A stretch of DNA of 7,612 nucleotides from Bacteroidetes bacterium UBA7688 (GTDB lineage Bacteria; Bacteroidota; Bacteroidia; Chitinophagales; Chitinophagaceae), in contig DLGS01000127.1 in the NCBI GenBank assembly GCA_002482815.1, forward strand, positions 1-7,612, given 5' to 3'. Each line of letters starts with the position of its first letter. Position 1 is the first letter of the stretch. This document shows, one piece after another, positions 5,954 through 7,612 of the stretch. A program made the position numbers and the translations under genes. Below the pieces are notes generated by a model. That model worked only from the letters and a program-made list of their open reading frames with translations, made no database searches and was not told the DNA's origin.

Positions 5954-7612
5954 CTATTTCACTCCTGCACCATTGTTCACCACATTTTGCGGCAATACAA
6001 ATTCCAATTTTCCTGCAGCATTTTCTGCCATTAATATCATTCCTTTACTCTCGATTCCACGCATCTTACGTGGAGCAAGATTGGCCACAACAACAACTTG
6101 CTTACCAATAATCTCTTCAGGTGAAAAGTGCATTGCAATGCCTGAAAGAACGGTTCTTTTTTCAAAACCCAGGTCTATTTCAAGCTGCAGCAATTTGTCC
6201 GCTTTCTCCACCTTTTGTGCAGAAAGAATAGTTCCGGTGCGCAAATCAATTTTATTGAAATCATCAATTGTTATTTCAGATTTCAAAGCATCCTCTTTTA
6301 CTTCCACAATTTCTTCTTTTGGTTTAGCAGCTTCCTGCGCTTGTGTACTGGCCACGAGTCCTTCTTTTAGTTTGATAATTTGTGCTTCGATTTCACTGTC
6401 TTCTATTTTGCGGAACAATAATTCCGGCGCGCGCATCGAGTAACCGATTTTCAACAAATCCACTTTGCCTGCGTTTTCCCAATCCAGCATACGTTCCACC
6501 ACTTTCACCAGACTGCAGATTTTCTTTGCAGTAAAGGGTAAGAAAGGATTGGATAATATGGCCAGATTTGCTGTTAGTTGCAAAGCCAGATAAAGACAAT
6601 TATCTATTCTTTGCTGTGCAATAATTTTCTCTTCGTCCGTAAATGTTCCTTTCTCAATACCGGAAGCTTCTTTCCAGGGCGCCTTTTCCTGCAGGTAAAC
6701 ATTTCCTTTGCGGGACAATTCTATAATTTCAAAAAGCCCGTCGCGGAATTTATAGGCTTCAATATTGTTTTCGACTTTACTTTTTGCAAGTCTTATTTCT
6801 TCAATGAGTGTTTTGTCCTGCGCATCAGCAATCTCTTCGTGCCACTTCGGAACTTTTCCACCACAAAGCTTGTGCGTCAACACCATTACCCTGTTTACAT
6901 AATTTCCCAGTTTGTCCACAAGCTCGCTGTTATTGCGGGTTTGAAAATCTTTCCAGGTAAAATCATTATCCTTCGTCTCCGGAGCATTTGCACATAAAAC
7001 ATAACGCAAAATATCCTGTTGCTCCGGGAAATCCTTGATATACTCGTGTACCCACACAGCCCAGTTTCTTGAAGTCGAAACTTTTTCTCCTTCAATATTC
7101 AGGAATTCATTTGCAGGCACATTATCCGGTAGCACAAAGCCTCCGTGCGCTTTCAGCATGGCAGGGAAAATAATGCAATGGAAAACAATGTTGTCTTTTC
7201 CAATAAAATGAACCAGTTTGGTATCTTCTTTTTGCCAATAATCAGCCCAGTTTGGTGTCAATTCCTTAGTGGCAGAAATATAGCCTATAGGGGCATCAAA
7301 CCACACGTACAACACTTTACCATCAGCACCTTCCAATGGAACCGGAACGCCCCAATTACTGTCGCGGGTCATAGCCCGTGGCTGCAAACCACTGTCCAGC
7401 CAGCTTTTGCACTGCCCATACACGTTTGCTTTCCATTCATCTTTTTTACCTTCAACAATCCATTCTTTGAGGAATGATTCATATTTATTCAAAGGAAAAT
7501 ACCAGTGCGTTGTCGGTTTTTTTACCAATGGAGCATTGCTCAGCGCACTCCTTGGGTTTATCAATTGTTCCGGCGAAAGGGTGGAGCCACATTTTTCACA
7601 TTGGTCGCCATA
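5954..7612 (-). CDS. metG: Methionyl-tRNA synthetase (N-terminus outside window)
   Basis: This class I synthetase charges tRNA-Met with methionine in the cytoplasm. The frame is open to the right edge, so about the first 130 residues, including the HIGH motif and the first part of the zinc knuckle, are beyond the window; 552 residues are visible. They begin with a zinc-binding CEKC, then RDSNWGVPVP (83-92), WFDAPIGYIS (104-113), HFIGKDNIVFH (135-145) and the KMSKS-equivalent loop KVSTS (177-181). The helical anticodon-binding domain follows (TWKDFQTRNN to GNYVNRV, about 219-242). After a charged Ala/Glu/Lys-rich linker (about 425-445) comes the C-terminal Trbp111-like OB-fold tRNA-binding and dimerisation domain (DFNKIDLRTGTI, then GMILMAEN). 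It heads a probable operon with the adaptor and gpsA; its promoter is off-window. Identification is secure. Confidence 0.98.
   Translation of the reverse strand, partial: YGDQCEKCGSTLSPEQLINPRSALSNAPLVKKPTTHWYFPLNKYESFLKEWIVEGKKDEWKANVYGQCKSWLDSGLQPRAMTRDSNWGVPVPLEGADGKVLYVWFDAPIGYISATKELTPNWADYWQKEDTKLVHFIGKDNIVFHCIIFPAMLKAHGGFVLPDNVPANEFLNIEGEKVSTSRNWAVWVHEYIKDFPEQQDILRYVLCANAPETKDNDFTWKDFQTRNNSELVDKLGNYVNRVMVLTHKLCGGKVPKWHEEIADAQDKTLIEEIRLAKSKVENNIEAYKFRDGLFEIIELSRKGNVYLQEKAPWKEASGIEKGTFTDEEKIIAQQRIDNCLYLALQLTANLAILSNPFLPFTAKKICSLVKVVERMLDWENAGKVDLLKIGYSMRAPELLFRKIEDSEIEAQIIKLKEGLVASTQAQEAAKPKEEIVEVKEDALKSEITIDDFNKIDLRTGTILSAQKVEKADKLLQLEIDLGFEKRTVLSGIAMHFSPEEIIGKQVVVVANLAPRKMRGIESKGMILMAENAAGKLEFVLPQNVVNNGAGVK

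Noticed and set aside
5561..6034. Long open frame on + opposite the adaptor and the metG end
   Set aside because: It spans the intergenic gap and is antisense to two well-identified genes; composition and lack of domains mark it as a shadow frame.
5919..6443. 174-codon open frame on + antisense to metG
   Set aside because: Low-complexity Ser/Ile-rich translation antisense to the conserved OB-fold domain; a shadow of metG.
6578..6997. 139-codon open frame on + antisense to metG
   Set aside because: No family features, and it lies fully opposite the conserved anticodon-binding domain.

Overview
The window looks like a chromosomal segment from a member of the Bacteroidota, probably a Chitinophagaceae/Sphingobacteriia-type bacterium. 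The reasons are the DNA's AT-rich character, A/T-rich start contexts with few Shine-Dalgarno sequences, a PorT-like outer-membrane barrel, a methionyl-tRNA synthetase with a KVSTS signature and a C-terminal OB-fold, and a DUF4142 lipoprotein. The lineage call is inference from protein style; no rRNA or other marker is present.

Left part (1-3460, all on +): the C-terminal catalytic half of a sensor histidine kinase runs in from the left edge and ends in a strong hairpin terminator (772-815). Five small envelope or stress-type genes follow: a DUF4142 ferritin-like lipoprotein (847-1437), a DUF2383/PA2169-type four-helix-bundle protein (1466-1930), a TspO/MBR membrane protein (1987-2475), a PorT-like outer-membrane beta-barrel protein (2612-3265) and a 50-residue lmo0937-type membrane protein (3308-3460). 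The first three are tightly spaced (28 and 56 nt gaps) and may share a transcript. The barrel gene has a longer 136-nt leader and may have its own promoter.

Right part (3570-7612, all on -): a housekeeping-style run reads right to left as metG (5' end beyond the window), a HlyD/MacA-like efflux adaptor, then gpsA. The gaps are 36 and 20 nt, so this is probably one operon. The adaptor has no ABC or RND transporter beside it, and gpsA appears to start at TTG.

The two gene groups converge on a 13-bp hairpin with a GCAA tetraloop (3513-3542) that can terminate transcription from both sides. There is no gene-free stretch over 300 bases. No mobile element, CRISPR array, tRNA or rRNA was seen. Nothing here amounts to a clearly new system. 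The points most worth a second look are the stress-type cluster downstream of a sensor kinase, a 13-bp perfect inverted repeat inside the DUF2383 gene, the orphan adaptor, and the TTG start of gpsA.
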